The position numbers and the translations under genes were made by a program. A stretch of 64,000 nt of DNA from Bacillus sp. AFS088145 (lineage in GTDB: Bacteria; Bacillota; Bacilli; Bacillales; Bacillaceae_G), in the NCBI RefSeq assembly GCF_002564465.1, contig NZ_NUUX01000013.1, positions 318,466 through 382,465 of the forward strand. Direction: 5' to 3'. Position 1 is the stretch's first letter, and each line of letters begins with the position of its first letter. This document shows, in pieces, positions 42,425 through 51,362 of this stretch. The notes under the pieces were generated by a model. It saw only the letters and a list, made by a program, of their open reading frames with translations. It was not told the DNA's origin and ran no database searches.

Positions 42425-44560
42425 CTATTCCTTATTTCTTATGTTGGGTTTGACAAGTTTAGACCTGTCACCTTCTTCTTTTGTTTGAGGATTGTACGGT
42501 ACTACATAATAAGAAGGGACATTAAATACATTTACAAAGGAATCCTTGTACTCATCTAAACCAGTAACAGTATCTATTAATTTCTCTTTTCCATTCTTCA
42601 CTCGATAGATTCGATATTGCTGTCTGTGGTCAGTTGGTGCATTCCAATTAATGACGACAGTGAATAATCCAAATGGAGAGAATGATACTTTTGATTGAAC
42701 ATTAGAAATAGGCTCTAAATTTATCGGTGATTCTAGATCGTCTATATTTTTTGGTTTTTTAAATTTGGTAGATGGTTCTCTTCCTGCTTCACTTAAAATC
42801 TTTTTAAATAAAATGGTTGGATATGTACTACCATTTCTTAAAAAATGTTTTGAATCTGTTTTATCATATCCCATCCAAATTGCGCCTACAACATCTGGTG
42901 TATAGCCTACAAACCAAGCATCTTTGTTTCCATTTGTTTGGCCAGGTATATTTGTAGATCCCGTTTTACCAGCTAAATCGCCAGTAAAACTTCCTCTACT
43001 AGCTGTACCTTCATTTACAACACCTTTAAGCATTTTTGTCATATACCAAGAGGTTTGTGATGAAAACACTTTATATTCCTTAATTTTCGCTTCGCCAACT
43101 AATTCATTGTTCCGATCATAAATTGCATTAATAACAAAAGGCTCTAATGCATCTCCATCATGATCAAAGGCACTATATGCTTTTACTAGCTCTAATGGTG
43201 TTAAACCAATCTTTAGTCCTCCAAGCGCCATACTTAAACCTTGATCGGGGATATTCAAATCCATTTTTTCTAGATACTCTTTTGCATGATCAATTCCTAT
43301 ATCATTTAATAACCAAACTGCTGGTACATTTGCTGACTCTATCAATGCATTAAACATCGAAATCGTTTTCGTATAAACTCCATTATAATTTTTCGGTTTA
43401 TAGTCTCCTAACGCACTTTGTTCATTTGGTAATAAAGAATACGGATTGTAGTTTCCCGTTTCAAGCGCTGGCGAATAGACAAGTAAAGGCTTCATTGTTG
43501 AACCAGGTTGTCTTTTCACGTTAATACGATTTAAACCTTGAAAATAGTAATTTCTGCCTCCAATAGCCGCCTCTACACCACCTGTTTCGGAGTTTATTAA
43601 TACGAAGGCTCCTTCAGCATTTTGATCAGTTCCCGGAAAATAGTTTCCATTTTTGAAATATTTATAGGCCGTTAATTGTGTTTTTTTATGGATTGGAACG
43701 ACAACTTTGTATCCACCATTTAACAGTTTGTCATAAGAAATGCCATATTTCTCTTTTGCTTCTTTTATAACCATATCAATATATGTAGCATATCCGTTTT
43801 CAAATTTTTGTTCCGTAATATGTAATACTGTTGGTTTGCTTTTGGCTTTCTGATATTCAGTTTCAGTTATATAATGCGTATCTAGCATTTTATAAAGAAC
43901 AAGATTCCTACGTTCTAAAGATCGCTCCGGTTGTGTGACTGGATCATAATGTGATGGTGCTTTTAATAAGGCTGCTAACGAAGCACTTTCCTCAATAGTC
44001 AAATTTTTAACATCTTTCCCGAAATAATATTTCGCAGCCCCACCTATGCCATATACTCCGTGACCGAAATAAACCTGATTTAAATACATTTCTAGTATTT
44101 GATCTTTTGTATACTTTCTTTCTAGATTAATTGCTATAATTACTTCCTTTGTTTTTCTCATAAATGTTTTGTCGTTCGTCAAAAAAACATTCTTTGCAAG
44201 TTGTTGAGTAAGTGTACTCGCACCTTGTACTTTACTAAATGCTTTTATATCATTTACTATAGCCCGAAAGATTGATTGTGTATCAATTCCATGGTGCTTA
44301 TAGAAACGTTCATCTTCAATTGAAACTACTGCTTGTTTAGTATAATTAGGTATATCATTAATTGAAACGATTTGATGATTTTCATTATATAGCTTCGAGA
44401 TAAAATTCCCCTCTAAATCTACCATTTCCGATGATGAATGGACGACTAACTTATCTTCATCTATAACATAATTACCTAAGAAAACGATTAGTAAAAATCC
44501 AACAAAGCTAATTAACAGGACACTTAACAGTCCTATTGCTAAATATCCCCATTTTTTCAA
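42425..44560 (-). CDS. pbpF: Class A penicillin-binding protein PbpF (PBP2c-like)
   Basis: 711-residue bifunctional peptidoglycan synthase. A membrane anchor (about 5-32) is followed by a GT51 glycosyltransferase domain (about 58-225; EDERFYKHHGID and ASTLTQQLAKN). The transpeptidase domain starts near 315 and has active-site STMK, SAN and KTG motifs. The last 80 residues look like a fibronectin-III-type module with a charged tail. In B. subtilis PBP2c, with PBP2d, contributes to spore peptidoglycan and is sigma-F dependent. The start is TTG, after AAGGTG. It lies next to hemE as in B. subtilis. Confidence 0.93.
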   Translation of the reverse strand: MKKWGYLAIGLLSVLLISFVGFLLIVFLGNYVIDEDKLVVHSSSEMVDLEGNFISKLYNENHQIVSINDIPNYTKQAVVSIEDERFYKHHGIDTQSIFRAIVNDIKAFSKVQGASTLTQQLAKNVFLTNDKTFMRKTKEVIIAINLERKYTKDQILEMYLNQVYFGHGVYGIGGAAKYYFGKDVKNLTIEESASLAALLKAPSHYDPVTQPERSLERRNLVLYKMLDTHYITETEYQKAKSKPTVLHITEQKFENGYATYIDMVIKEAKEKYGISYDKLLNGGYKVVVPIHKKTQLTAYKYFKNGNYFPGTDQNAEGAFVLINSETGGVEAAIGGRNYYFQGLNRINVKRQPGSTMKPLLVYSPALETGNYNPYSLLPNEQSALGDYKPKNYNGVYTKTISMFNALIESANVPAVWLLNDIGIDHAKEYLEKMDLNIPDQGLSMALGGLKIGLTPLELVKAYSAFDHDGDALEPFVINAIYDRNNELVGEAKIKEYKVFSSQTSWYMTKMLKGVVNEGTASRGSFTGDLAGKTGSTNIPGQTNGNKDAWFVGYTPDVVGAIWMGYDKTDSKHFLRNGSTYPTILFKKILSEAGREPSTKFKKPKNIDDLESPINLEPISNVQSKVSFSPFGLFTVVINWNAPTDHRQQYRIYRVKNGKEKLIDTVTGLDEYKDSFVNVFNVPSYYVVPYNPQTKEEGDRSKLVKPNIRNKE

Positions 44561-44644
44561 TTATTTCACCTTCATTTCTCTTACCATATAAGAAATAGTA
44601 TATCCATTTATTCCCTTGAATAAGTCATTATTTCCTTTTTTTCG

Positions 44645-44668
44645 ATGTATATTTCCTTGGAAATACAT
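44645..44668. promoter_or_regulatory. Imperfect palindrome between pbpF and yhaA
   Basis: ATGTAT-AT-TTCC / GGAAATACAT lies in the 200-bp divergent intergenic region. It could be an operator; no regulator is evident. Confidence 0.3.
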
Positions 44669-44760
44669 TTTTCGCCATTTCTTAACTGAAGATAATTTTG
44701 AAGGATATCAATTACATTTCTTGAATAGGTTATATAGATAGTAAGTAGGAGGGTGAAATA

Positions 44761-45957
44761 ATGTCAGATTTATTTTCTTTATTAGATTCATATTATCCAG
44801 AAATGGTATCTACACGTAGATACTTACATGAAAATCCTGAGCTTTCATTTAAAGAATACGAGACAGCAAAATTCATTCAAAACTTTTATCAACAATTAAA
44901 TATTCCATTCAAATCAAATGTCGGTGGAAATGGTGTTGTTGCTACAATTAATGGTCGTAACCCTGGAAAAACAATCGCTTTACGAGCTGATTTTGACGCT
45001 CTACCTATTCAAGATGAGAAAAATGTTCCTTATTCCTCAAAAGTACCTGGCGTTATGCATGCATGTGGTCATGATGGTCACACTGCTACACTATTATATT
45101 TAGCAAAGGCACTTCATGAGCAAAGAGATTTATGGGACGGTAAAGTTGTGTTCCTTCACCAACATGCAGAAGAATATGCACCAGGTGGAGCAATTTCTAT
45201 GATTGCCGATGGCTGTTTAGACGGTGTTGATGAGGTTTATGGAACCCATTTGTGGGCAATTGAAGAATTAGGAACAATTGGTTATCGAAAAGGACCAATC
45301 ATGGCAGCAGCTGATCGTTTTTCAATCACAATCCAAGGCCAAGGCGGTCACGGTGCGGAACCCCATCGAACAAAAGACAGTATTGTAATTGCCAGCCAAC
45401 TTGTTATGGCACTTCAACAAGTTGTTAGTCGAGAAACAAATCCAATTGACACCGTAGTGTTATCGATTGGAAGTTTCGAGGCAAAAAATGCTTTTAATGT
45501 AATCGCCGATCGAGCAACTTTAATAGGGACGGTTCGTACGTTCAAAAAGGAAACACAGGAAAAAGTAAAAAAACAAATTGCTAGAATCATTAAAGGAATT
45601 TGTCTAGCAAATGATGTTACATACGAATATAAGTACGATGATGGATATCCTCCAGTAGTAAATCATGAAAAAGAAACTGATTTATTAGTTAATTTAGCCG
45701 AATCAATTGAAGAAGTTAATCAATTAAAAGAAATGGACCCTAAAATGGGCGGAGAAGATTTCGCATACTACTTACAAAAAATACCAGGAACATTCTTCTT
45801 CACAGGAGCTAAACCTCCTCACGTTACAGAAGCATACCCTCATCACCATCCAAAATTTGATTTTGACGAAAAAGCAATGCTAATTGCGGCAAAAACACTA
45901 GGGTCTGTGACATTAACTTCATTAAAACAATCACAAAAATTAGTTGAGCAAAAATAA
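44761..45957 (+). CDS. yhaA: M20-family amidohydrolase YhaA
   Basis: 398-residue peptidase M20D/amidohydrolase (B. subtilis YhaA 396). Metal ligands occur in MHACGHDGHTA (Cys/His), QHAEEYAPGG (catalytic Glu-Glu) and at THLWAIEEL; the second half is the dimerisation domain (GQGGHGAEPHRT). Related enzymes deacetylate N-acyl amino acids or cleave amide conjugates; the substrate is not known. TAGGAGG precedes the ATG. Single gene between pbpF and the converging ecs operon. Confidence 0.9.
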   Translation: MSDLFSLLDSYYPEMVSTRRYLHENPELSFKEYETAKFIQNFYQQLNIPFKSNVGGNGVVATINGRNPGKTIALRADFDALPIQDEKNVPYSSKVPGVMHACGHDGHTATLLYLAKALHEQRDLWDGKVVFLHQHAEEYAPGGAISMIADGCLDGVDEVYGTHLWAIEELGTIGYRKGPIMAAADRFSITIQGQGGHGAEPHRTKDSIVIASQLVMALQQVVSRETNPIDTVVLSIGSFEAKNAFNVIADRATLIGTVRTFKKETQEKVKKQIARIIKGICLANDVTYEYKYDDGYPPVVNHEKETDLLVNLAESIEEVNQLKEMDPKMGGEDFAYYLQKIPGTFFFTGAKPPHVTEAYPHHHPKFDFDEKAMLIAAKTLGSVTLTSLKQSQKLVEQK

Positions 45958-45988
45958 AAAGAAGGAGAACTTTTTAGTTCTCCTTTTA
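45957..45988. terminator. Terminator between yhaA and ecsC
   Basis: AAGGAGAAC / GTTCTCCTT hairpin with A/T runs on both sides. Confidence 0.85.
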
Positions 45989-46000
45989 GTATGTAACTCT

Positions 46001-46729
46001 TTAAATAAAGTCTTCCTTCTTCTTCATATACCTTAATCGATAAGCATTTTTAGCCGTTTCACCTAATTGTTCAAGAAGTTGATAATTTACATAAGCTCCA
46101 ACCGGTGCCCCAATAATAGGGACTAATTGCAGAAGTTTTGCTAAATCGATATGATCTCGATATTCTAGTTGTAATTGCTCCCAATTGACTTGGGGATTTT
46201 CATCTACTTTATCTTCCCACTTTTCAATAACTTGAAAAACTTTTTTCCGATGGCTATCACTTGAAAAAGCAAGTTGAAAAATATACAGCATAAATTGTCT
46301 TTCAAGTTCATCTTTAGGTGAGTAACCATATATTTTTGCTGCCTCAACTAAAAACCTAATTTTTATCCCTAGCAATAACGGAAAATCGGCAAGACCGAGC
46401 AATATTCCACCCGCTCCTGTACCCGCACCTTCTACAGCTGAAATCTTTTTGTACTCATTTAACTTTTTATCTAAGATTAAATCTCTTTCTCTAAGTGTTA
46501 ATGCTTCATACTCTTCGCCACTGCCATTAAAAACTGTAGACCCTCCCATAAATAAAACCATCATATTTTTAACGGTTTTTGTAAGCAGATCTTGGATTTG
46601 TTCTGGTAATAATGATTGAAGCTTTAACTGAACTTTTTTTGCAGAAGTTTGAAAAATATTTGAATCGGCCATTACTTTTTGTTTCCATCTAGATAGTTCG
46701 TACTCAATACGAAGTTCATAAGAATCCAT
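46001..46729 (-). CDS. ecsC: EcsC protein
   Basis: 242-residue EcsC family protein. The characteristic GAGTGAGGILLGLADFPLLLGIKIRFL segment sits in the middle and VPIIGAPVGAYVNYQLLEQLG near the end. It is the third gene of the ecsABC operon. EcsC is a predicted peripheral membrane protein of unknown activity and is dispensable for Ecs function in B. subtilis. The ATG given has GGGTGG 5 nt upstream; a GTG three codons earlier lies inside that element. Two to twelve bases separate it from ecsB. Confidence 0.9.
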   Translation of the reverse strand: MDSYELRIEYELSRWKQKVMADSNIFQTSAKKVQLKLQSLLPEQIQDLLTKTVKNMMVLFMGGSTVFNGSGEEYEALTLRERDLILDKKLNEYKKISAVEGAGTGAGGILLGLADFPLLLGIKIRFLVEAAKIYGYSPKDELERQFMLYIFQLAFSSDSHRKKVFQVIEKWEDKVDENPQVNWEQLQLEYRDHIDLAKLLQLVPIIGAPVGAYVNYQLLEQLGETAKNAYRLRYMKKKEDFI

Positions 46730-46741
46730 TTTGTCCACCCT

Positions 46742-47962
46742 TTACAATTTTTGTGGCTGACTTAACCTTTTATGCACATAAAATTTAATTAACCACATTG
46801 AAAATAAAGTATACACAACGATTGCAATAATAAAGTTTAAAATTGACAAGCCCTTTATTAAACCAATAATACTAAAAACTAGACAACATATTATCAGTAG
46901 TATATACAAAAGTGTCGAAATAGATTTTTTATTTTCTTCATTTGTATAAGGATAAATTTTCCACAACAAATGATAATTATACTGTTTTAATATTGACATA
47001 TTCTGTAGAGAAATTACGTAAAGAAATAAAATCCCCATCAATATTTCCCCAATTGTAGTTGGCACCAAGTAAACTACAAACCCACCTACGAAAAGTTGTC
47101 TTAAAAACATACTTAAATAGTTACCATTTCGGATAAATGTACGAACTAGTAAATAATTCGCAGCATTTCTCATTTTAATTTTATTTATGATTGGATCCGC
47201 CCATTTTCTTCGCTTAACTTGCTGTTGAATAGACGGCACATCGGTAAACATATTCGCAAATCGATAAAAAGTCGCTATTCTTGAAGTATCAAGTTTAACA
47301 TTTCTTTCCCATTGTACTCTTTTATTTTTACTACCTATTTGAATAAATAATGCATAAACAGCTAAAATTACGATCATTATTACAAGGAAAAAACTGCTCC
47401 ATTTACTTAATAAACCAAAAATAAATAGGAAAGTACCTAGCAACCTTAAACAATAATCAAAAGCTCGGTTTAAAACACCACTATTTGTAAGATGTAAGAA
47501 TGAAACAAAAAGATTGTATCCTTTTAATAAGAAAATTATTGCCATAAAGACGATAAAACTAGTTGTTTGACCTAGTGAAAATTTCTTATAAATTGGATAA
47601 ATCACACCTAACATCATTAACATTAAATAGACTTGAACGATGTACGTAATTAAAAAGGAGCGGATAAAGTAACTTTTCAGCTTTTTTTCTAAAGGTAGTA
47701 AATAATGTAAATCAGGTCCTTTAAAAAAAGTAGTTACTTGACCTGTTACAACAAGAAAACTAAAAAGAATAGCGATTAGTAAAATAGCCGGAAAGTCTGG
47801 AGATATTGTTTTTAGCATTTGTTGATAATAATATGCTGCTCCCCCAAAGCCAAAAACAATTACAAATTTTATATGATCATTAAAAATATAACGACCATAT
47901 TTACTCATTTCTTTTATAAAGCTCCTAAACCGTGCTAACCATAATTCTTTTATCGTACTCAT
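46742..47962 (-). CDS. ecsB: ABC transporter permease EcsB
   Basis: 406-residue membrane subunit with about eight to ten helices in two blocks, and the EcsB family start IKELWLARFRSFIKEMSKYGRYI. With EcsA it forms an ABC exporter-type complex. In B. subtilis ecs mutants lose secretion, competence and sporulation efficiency, linked to intramembrane protease RasP function. Its first codons overlap the ecsA stop by 4 bp, so translation is coupled. Confidence 0.93.
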   Translation of the reverse strand: MSTIKELWLARFRSFIKEMSKYGRYIFNDHIKFVIVFGFGGAAYYYQQMLKTISPDFPAILLIAILFSFLVVTGQVTTFFKGPDLHYLLPLEKKLKSYFIRSFLITYIVQVYLMLMMLGVIYPIYKKFSLGQTTSFIVFMAIIFLLKGYNLFVSFLHLTNSGVLNRAFDYCLRLLGTFLFIFGLLSKWSSFFLVIMIVILAVYALFIQIGSKNKRVQWERNVKLDTSRIATFYRFANMFTDVPSIQQQVKRRKWADPIINKIKMRNAANYLLVRTFIRNGNYLSMFLRQLFVGGFVVYLVPTTIGEILMGILFLYVISLQNMSILKQYNYHLLWKIYPYTNEENKKSISTLLYILLIICCLVFSIIGLIKGLSILNFIIAIVVYTLFSMWLIKFYVHKRLSQPQKL

Positions 47963-48696
47963 ATTTCTTTTTCCTTCGTTGCAAAAATATAAATTTCATC
48001 TAATGAAGCATTTGGCATATTATATTGAGTTTGTAATTCATTTAATGTACCTTTTGCAATAATTACTCCTTCATGCAAAATAATAAATGAATCACAATAA
48101 ATTTGAGCAGTCGATAAAATATGAGTAGACATTAAAATGCCTGCTCCTTTTTCTTTTTCATTGTTCAAAATCTCAAGTAAATCATTTATCGCGATTGGAT
48201 CAAGTCCTAAAAATGGTTCATCTATTATGTATAATTGAGGTTGGACAATAAGGGCACAAATGATCATTACTTTTTGTTTCATCCCTTTAGAGAATGTCGA
48301 AGGAAAATATTTTCTTTTATCATATAATCTAAATGTTTTTAATAGCTCATCACTACGTTTTTTAAAATCCTTTTCAGGAATATTATATGCCAAGGCTGTA
48401 ATTTCAAGATGTTCCTGTAAAGTTAATTCATCATAAATCATCGGTGTTTCAGGAACGTATGATATGCTAGCACGATATGCAGTTGGATCTTTATCAAATG
48501 ATTCACCATTAATTACTATGTCACCTTTAGAAGGCTTCAAAAGTCCCAAAATATGTTTTATTGTCGTACTCTTACCGGCTCCATTTAACCCGATTAACCC
48601 AACAAGCTCATTCCTATTAATCGTAAATGTGACATCTTTAATGACAGGCTGTCTAGTGTATCCACCTGTGACATTTTTTACATGCAATAAAGTCAT
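47959..48696 (-). CDS. ecsA: ABC transporter ATP-binding protein EcsA
   Basis: 245-residue ABC ATPase. Walker A GLNGAGKSTT, the Q loop in YVPETPM, signature FSKGMKQKV, Walker B LYIIDEPFLGLDP and the H-loop STHIL are all intact. It drives EcsB. First gene of ecsABC; AAAGGA precedes the ATG. The divergent hit gene, which follows ecsA directly in B. subtilis, is here 1.9 kb away, because the triplicated non-coding element lies between. Confidence 0.95.
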   Translation of the reverse strand: MTLLHVKNVTGGYTRQPVIKDVTFTINRNELVGLIGLNGAGKSTTIKHILGLLKPSKGDIVINGESFDKDPTAYRASISYVPETPMIYDELTLQEHLEITALAYNIPEKDFKKRSDELLKTFRLYDKRKYFPSTFSKGMKQKVMIICALIVQPQLYIIDEPFLGLDPIAINDLLEILNNEKEKGAGILMSTHILSTAQIYCDSFIILHEGVIIAKGTLNELQTQYNMPNASLDEIYIFATKEKEI

Positions 48697-48812
48697 TCTT
48701 TACAAATCCTTTCAAATGTACTTTTCCTATAAATTATATTGTATCAAATAATAATCTTAACTGCCTTATTATCATATTTTATGGAATACTAAAAAAAAAT
48801 CCTTCTTTTTTT

Positions 48813-48841
48813 GAATACTATTTTAGGTTAAGGGTATTATA
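48813..48841 (+). promoter_or_regulatory. Sigma-G-like promoter of RNA copy 1
   Basis: GAATA, 17 nt, TATTATA. It differs from the sigma-G pattern GHATR / CATNHTA in one base of the -10. The start of conserved sequence lies 7 nt downstream. Confidence 0.45.
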
Positions 48842-48847
48842 ATTCAT

Positions 48848-49240
48848 GAAGGGAAAGCAACACACTGTCTTAGTTCAAAATTTGAAATGAGGTGTGTGTT
48901 AAAGGAAATTTAATTTGCGTTCAAACCTAAGTCAGATCAATGTTTAAGTGAAATGAGGTATCTCCAAAGATTAACATAGTTGTCATACACAGCAATGCAA
49001 AAATCTAAGGAGATGGTGCGCTTGAACATAATCTATAAAAACAAAGGTCATTAGTATACCAATTTGTAAATGAGGTGTCTCGAGCAGAACATATAATTTA
49101 TTTATAGGTGTACCAATTTATTGAACATTAAAGCAAATGAGGTGTCTGTTAAAGACAATTTAACTTATTAACCTAAAATCTTTTCTAAAAATCTTTCCCC
49201 TTCATCAAGGAGCAACTATTGGTTGCTCCTTGTTTTATTT
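48848..49240 (+). ncRNA. Structured non-coding RNA, copy 1 of 3
   Basis: First of three tandem related units of unknown family. Conserved pairings seen here: AACACAC (48859) with GTGTGTT (48894); GTTCAA (48919) with TTGAAC (49022), enclosing TCTCC (48961) with GGAGA (49009) and GTTGT (48979) with ACAGC (48989); GTATACC (49054) with GGTGTAC (49107). The unit ends in an intrinsic terminator, CAAGGAGCAAC / GTTGCTCCTTG plus T-run. The motif ATGAGGTRTCT-like occurs four times (48887, 48953, 49070, 49137), each a 27-nt frame ending in a stop. No protein-length frame is present. It is the longest copy and retains an AGGTA that copies 2 and 3 lack. Confidence 0.7.
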
Positions 49241-49294
49241 TGCTGAAAAAGATCCTTGTCAATTAATTATCAAATGTTCGTAAAAGGAGTATAG

Positions 49295-49390
49295 TGATGT
49301 TGATTTCCACTACAGCCTGCTCGCTTTCTAATGACTTCTTGCATTTCCCATGGAGTAGAATATTCTTTCGTTCCAATCAACTTATCATAT
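49295..49390 (-). repeat. Palindromic Bacillales intergenic repeat, decayed copy 2
   Basis: TGTTGATTTCCACTACAGCC at one end and TTCTTTCGTTCCAATCAACT at the other match the ends of the 24.0-kb element, but the central GC-rich part is mostly deleted. It lies between RNA copies 1 and 2 and explains the larger spacing there (697 against 584 bp). Confidence 0.65.
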
Positions 49391-49509
49391 AAAGATGTTT
49401 ACCTTAAAGCTACTTCCTTCTATTATCTATACTTTTTTTATCCAATTAACCAATAATGAACTCATTTCTTACAATGATGTCTTCTTTTCAAAAATTTTCT
49501 TCTGCTTAA

Positions 49510-49538
49510 GAATATTTTCTTTACCGCAGGGCATCATA
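49510..49538 (+). promoter_or_regulatory. Sigma-G-like promoter of RNA copy 2
   Basis: GAATA, 17 nt, CATCATA, a full match to the sigma-G pattern (GHATR / CATNHTA). Confidence 0.55.
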
Positions 49539-49544
49539 ATTCTT

Positions 49545-49915
49545 GAAGGGAAAGCAACACACTTTCTAATTCAAAAATTTGAAATGAGGTGTGTGTTAAA
49601 GGTAATTTAATTTGCGTTCAAACCAGTGCAAGGTAACTGTTAAAGTGAAATGTCTCCCAAGATAAAGCATCGTTGTAAAAACAGCAGTGAAAACATCCAA
49701 GGAGATGGTTAGCTTGAACATTATCACTTAAAACAAAGGTTTTAGTATACCAATTTGTAAATGAGGTGTCTCGAGCAGAGCATATAAATTTATTTTAAGG
49801 TGTACCAATTTATTGAACTTTAAAGCAAATGAGGTGTCTGTTAAAGACAATTTATAATTACTCCAATAATCTTTCCCCTTCATCAAGAAGCAACATAGGT
49901 TGCTTCTTGTTTTAT
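49545..49915 (+). ncRNA. Structured non-coding RNA, copy 2 of 3
   Basis: Second unit, very similar to copy 3 and less so to copy 1. The same nested helices are kept (AACACAC/GTGTGTT, GTTCAA/TTGAAC, TCTCC/GGAGA, GTTGT/ACAGC, GTATACC/GGTGTAC). The terminator stem is CAAGAAGCAAC / GTTGCTTCTTG, where the G-C pair of copy 1 is an A-T pair, a compensatory change. Three AAATGAGGTGTST motifs remain (49584, 49761, 49829); the second motif of copy 1 is deleted. There is no coding frame. Confidence 0.7.
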
Positions 49916-50093
49916 GTTGTTGAAAAGAGTCCTTCCCGCACTCCCTTTTAATCTTTTTTGATCCAAATTAACAATTATTAATTTTCTTAACTTCCACTTA
50001 AATCTCATTACTAAGTCTTTTTGTTTTCTTGCTTTCCTGATTTTTACTATTCTCTCTTTGCTTTCACTGTTTTTAAAAGTTTTTTCTTGTTTT

Positions 50094-50122
50094 GCATACT
50101 TTCTTTAATACGGGGCATCATA
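50094..50122 (+). promoter_or_regulatory. Sigma-G-like promoter of RNA copy 3
   Basis: GCATA, 17 nt, CATCATA, a full match to the sigma-G pattern. Confidence 0.55.
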
Positions 50123-50128
50123 ATTCTT

Positions 50129-50500
50129 GAAGGGAAAGCAACACACTTTCCAGTTCAAAATTTGAAATGAGGTGTGTGTTAAAGGTAATTTAATTTGCGT
50201 TCAAACCGATGCAAGGGTAGTTGTTGAAGTGAAATTTCTCCATAGATAAAACATCGTTGTATAAAACAGCAGTGAAAACATCCAAGGAGATGGTTAGCTT
50301 GAACATCATCACTTATAAACAAAGGTTTTAGTATACCAATTTGTAAATGAGGTGTCTCGACCAGAGCATATAAACTTCTTATAAGGTGTACCAATTTATT
50401 GAACATTAAAGCAAATGAGGTGTCTGTTAAAGACAATTTATAATTACTCCAAAATCTTTCCCCTTCATCAAGAAGCAACATAGGTTGCTTCTTGTTTTTT
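50129..50500 (+). ncRNA. Structured non-coding RNA, copy 3 of 3
   Basis: Third unit, ending about 70 bp before hit. The helices and GAGGTGT motifs are as in copy 2, with substitutions concentrated in the presumed loops (for example after GTTGT and after TTGAAC). Terminator CAAGAAGCAAC / GTTGCTTCTTG followed by seven T. The three units together fill a gap that is short in B. subtilis. Frames on either strand within it are shadows. Confidence 0.7.
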
Positions 50501-50571
50501 TCCTGACCCTATTTCCACTATAACCTACGCCTATGTTAAAATAAGGAAAAAAGTGAAAGGAAGTATAAAAA

Positions 50572-51009
50572 ATGGCACATGACGCTAATTGTATTTTCTG
50601 TAAAATTGTTGAAGGTAGCATTCCGGCTTCAAAAGTATACGAGGATGATGATATTTTAGCTTTTTTAGATCTAAGTCAAGTAACAAAAGGACACACATTA
50701 GTCATTCCAAAGAATCATGTAGAAAACATATTCGAAATGAATGAAGAGACAGCTAGTACATACTTCCGAAAAGTACCTGACATTGCTAATGCAATGAAAG
50801 AAACTTTTAATGTCCAAGGTGTAAATATTTTAAATAATAGTGGTGAAGTTTCAGGTCAAACTGTATTTCATTATCATATGCATATTTTACCACGATACGG
50901 AAATAATGATGGCTTTGATGTAAAATGGCTTTCAAACCAAAATCAATACACAAATGAAACGCTACAAGAGATTGCAAAATCTATCGAAAATAACATTATT
51001 AAAAAATAA
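50572..51009 (+). CDS. hit: HIT family nucleotide hydrolase Hit
   Basis: 145-residue histidine-triad protein (B. subtilis Hit 145). It opens CIFCKIVEGSIPASKVYEDDD, has the beta strand GHTLVIPKNH, and the triad HYHMHILPR (His-x-His-x-His) near residue 103. CIFC and a downstream His suggest the zinc-binding subtype. HIT proteins hydrolyse nucleoside phosphoramidates or dinucleoside polyphosphates. GAAAGGAAG precedes the ATG. In B. subtilis it neighbours ecsA, with yhaH and yhaI before scoC; these two are absent here. Confidence 0.94.
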   Translation: MAHDANCIFCKIVEGSIPASKVYEDDDILAFLDLSQVTKGHTLVIPKNHVENIFEMNEETASTYFRKVPDIANAMKETFNVQGVNILNNSGEVSGQTVFHYHMHILPRYGNNDGFDVKWLSNQNQYTNETLQEIAKSIENNIIKK

Positions 51010-51032
51010 TAAAATCATCCCATTTAAATACG

Positions 51033-51064
51033 AAAACAGGAGAGTGAATATCTCCTGTTTTTGT
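51033..51064 (+). terminator. Terminator of hit
   Basis: AAACAGGAGA / TCTCCTGTTT hairpin followed by a T-rich run. The next 290 bp up to scoC are AT rich without further features. Confidence 0.85.
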
Positions 51065-51362
51065 TTTTTTTATGTACATCCCATCTAATTTCTGCATTTT
51101 ATACTATATTTTTATAGATTTATATTATATATTTACTATATTACCAATAATATTTTATCGACAATCACTCTATAGTTTCGTTAAAATTATTATATAAGCA
51201 TAACTTCCACAACCCACAACACTTAATTATAATATAAAAATGTAGAATTTTATCAACTACTTTGTGAAAATTTTTAAAAATTCTAACTAAAAGTTCTTTA
51301 TTTCTTCACATATTATTGGCATAATAATAAATAGATAGTTAAATAGAAAAGAAGGTGAATTG

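Noticed and set aside
48887-49163. Octapeptide mini-ORFs as annotated genes
   Set aside because: Reading frames are not kept in copies 2 and 3 and no Shine-Dalgarno precedes them. Kept only as a hypothesis in the findings.
49395-49610. 71-residue plus-strand frame between RNA copies 1 and 2
   Set aside because: It crosses the promoter of copy 2 and enters the conserved RNA; no ribosome binding site and no counterpart in copies 1 and 3.
48752-50550. Retron, OLE or group II intron
   Set aside because: No reverse transcriptase or partner gene is nearby, and the unit size and terminator arrangement do not fit these.
50179-50621. Minus-strand frames over RNA copy 3 and the hit start
   Set aside because: Not conserved in the other two copies, no ribosome binding site, and overlapping a real gene.
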